From NCBI GenBank assembly GCA_019509685.1, contig JAEKLU010000318.1, forward strand, positions 1 to 6,178: a stretch of 6,178 nt of DNA, given 5' to 3'. The DNA is from Mesorhizobium sp. (GTDB lineage Bacteria > Pseudomonadota > Alphaproteobacteria > Rhizobiales > Rhizobiaceae). Numbering within the stretch: the first letter of the stretch is position 1; the number at the start of each line of letters is the position of its first letter. Below the pieces are notes generated by a model that searched no databases, was not told the origin of the DNA, and was given only the letters and a program-made list of their open reading frames with translations. Of this stretch, positions 5,254 to 6,178 are shown in pieces. The position numbers and the translations under genes are program-made.

Positions 5254-6178
5254 ATGAAACTATTCAGGACATTGATGGCCGCCGCAACGGCGCTCGCCGT
5301 TACCGCCTTCGTGGCGCCGGCCTTCGCCGCCGACGATCCAGGCCCGGCAGCCTACGCGCAGGCGCTGAAGGGCAAGCGCGTCATGCTGGTGCCGCTGGCC
5401 ATGGGCTTCGACCTGGCGCAGGGCTGGGCGCATTATCTGAAGAAGGAGGTCGAGGCCTGGGGCGGCACGTTCGAGACCCGCGATCCGAACTGGGTGGTCG
5501 ACGCCGGCGCGCAGGCGATCACCGACGCCATCGCTTCCGATACAAGGCCCGACGTGCTGATCATCCATGCGCCCGACCTCAACTCCTATTCCAAGCTTAT
5601 GAAGAAGGCGCAGGCCGCCGGCACCTATGTGCTGCTCGTCGACAATCCGGCCAACTTCCCCGCCGATGCCTTCGTCGGCAGCGACTGGGACAAGCTCGGC
5701 CAGCTCGAGGCGGAAGCGGCGATCAAGGGTTGCGGCGAGAATTCATCGAAGAAGATCGGCCTTGTGCAGGGCGACCAGGCGAATTCCTCAAGCCTCTACC
5801 AATATGCCGGCATCATGAAGGTGCTGGAGAAGCACCCGGACTTCCAGGTCGTTGCCAAGCCGGATTCCAACTGGGACGCGACCACCTCGCGCAATGTGAC
5901 GACAACGATGCTGCAGCAGCATCCCGACATCTGCTCGATCATCGACTTCTGGGATGGTGACGCCACCGGCGCTTCGGCCGCGATCCGTGACGCCAAGCTC
6001 GACGGCAAGGTGTTCCTGGTCACCACAGGCGGCGGCGAGAAAGCCGCCGACTGCGACAAATTGGTGGACGGCACCTATGGCGCCGTTGTGATGACCGATC
6101 TTGCCCGCCAGTCGGGCGACATGAACGCCATCATCAAGTTCCTGCTGCAGAGCGGCCAGCCGGCCGGCACCTCGCACA
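5254..6178 (+). CDS. Periplasmic sugar-type substrate-binding protein of an ABC transporter (3' end off the window)
   Basis: 308 complete codons are visible and the frame is open at the right edge. Ribose-type binding proteins are usually 310-360 residues, so only the tail is missing. Residues 1-25 are a textbook Sec signal peptide: K2 and R5, a hydrophobic Ala-rich core, then AFA with cleavage likely after 25 or 26. No lipobox Cys is seen, so the protein should be free in the periplasm. The mature part fits the type I periplasmic-binding fold (Peripla_BP_4). Strand 1 begins at KRVMLVPLAMGFDLAQGW (41-58). The first lobe includes RPDVLIIHAPD (98-108) and VLLVDNP (126-132). The lobe crossover is AFVGSDWDKLG (139-149). 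The second lobe includes KIGLVQGD (167-174), SNWDATTS (205-212) and IIDFWDGDATGA (229-240). Trp80, Trp207 and Trp233 could be ring-stacking residues in the cleft (inference). Three Cys (160, 227, 267) remain in the mature part. It follows the permease gene on the same strand, so the two probably form one importer. The ligand is unknown. Confidence 0.93.
   Translation, partial: MKLFRTLMAAATALAVTAFVAPAFAADDPGPAAYAQALKGKRVMLVPLAMGFDLAQGWAHYLKKEVEAWGGTFETRDPNWVVDAGAQAITDAIASDTRPDVLIIHAPDLNSYSKLMKKAQAAGTYVLLVDNPANFPADAFVGSDWDKLGQLEAEAAIKGCGENSSKKIGLVQGDQANSSSLYQYAGIMKVLEKHPDFQVVAKPDSNWDATTSRNVTTTMLQQHPDICSIIDFWDGDATGASAAIRDAKLDGKVFLVTTGGGEKAADCDKLVDGTYGAVVMTDLARQSGDMNAIIKFLLQSGQPAGTSH

Overview
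The window is GC-rich DNA with strong G/C third-position codon bias. It holds five protein genes, two of them cut by the window edges. The gene types, the style of the ribose-type ABC transporter genes and the codon use suggest an alphaproteobacterium, probably a rhizobial relative such as Mesorhizobium. That placement is an inference from overall feel and was not tested by a search. No rRNA, tRNA, CRISPR array, insertion sequence or phage gene was seen.

Left part, reading leftward: a two-gene operon. The first gene (1349-2350) encodes an ornithine cyclodeaminase/mu-crystallin family protein. It overlaps by an ATGA the second gene (1-1352, running off the left edge), which encodes a histidine/phenylalanine ammonia-lyase superfamily protein. 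The lyase-like protein keeps the fold signatures but lacks the Ala-Ser-Gly triad that makes the MIO cofactor, and it also lacks one catalytic tyrosine. The cyclodeaminase-like protein has an altered dinucleotide-binding loop and no visible catalytic aspartate. The pair therefore probably does not do the textbook histidase and ornithine cyclodeaminase reactions. This is the most interesting part of the window.

Middle: an 87-base divergent gap separates this operon from a rightward 14-helix DHA2-type major facilitator transporter (2438-3901). A 278-base gap follows with no convincing gene.

Right part, reading rightward: a ribose-type ABC transporter permease (4180-5166), then an 87-base gap that opens with a perfect 13-bp hairpin at the permease stop codon, then a secreted periplasmic substrate-binding protein (5254 to the right edge). 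No ATPase gene is present inside the window. If there is one, it would most likely lie beyond the right edge.

A working model is that the ABC system imports a small polar solute and the MFS protein moves a related or toxic compound. The leftward enzyme pair would act on an amino-acid-like molecule. A functional link between the two halves is inferred from proximity only.
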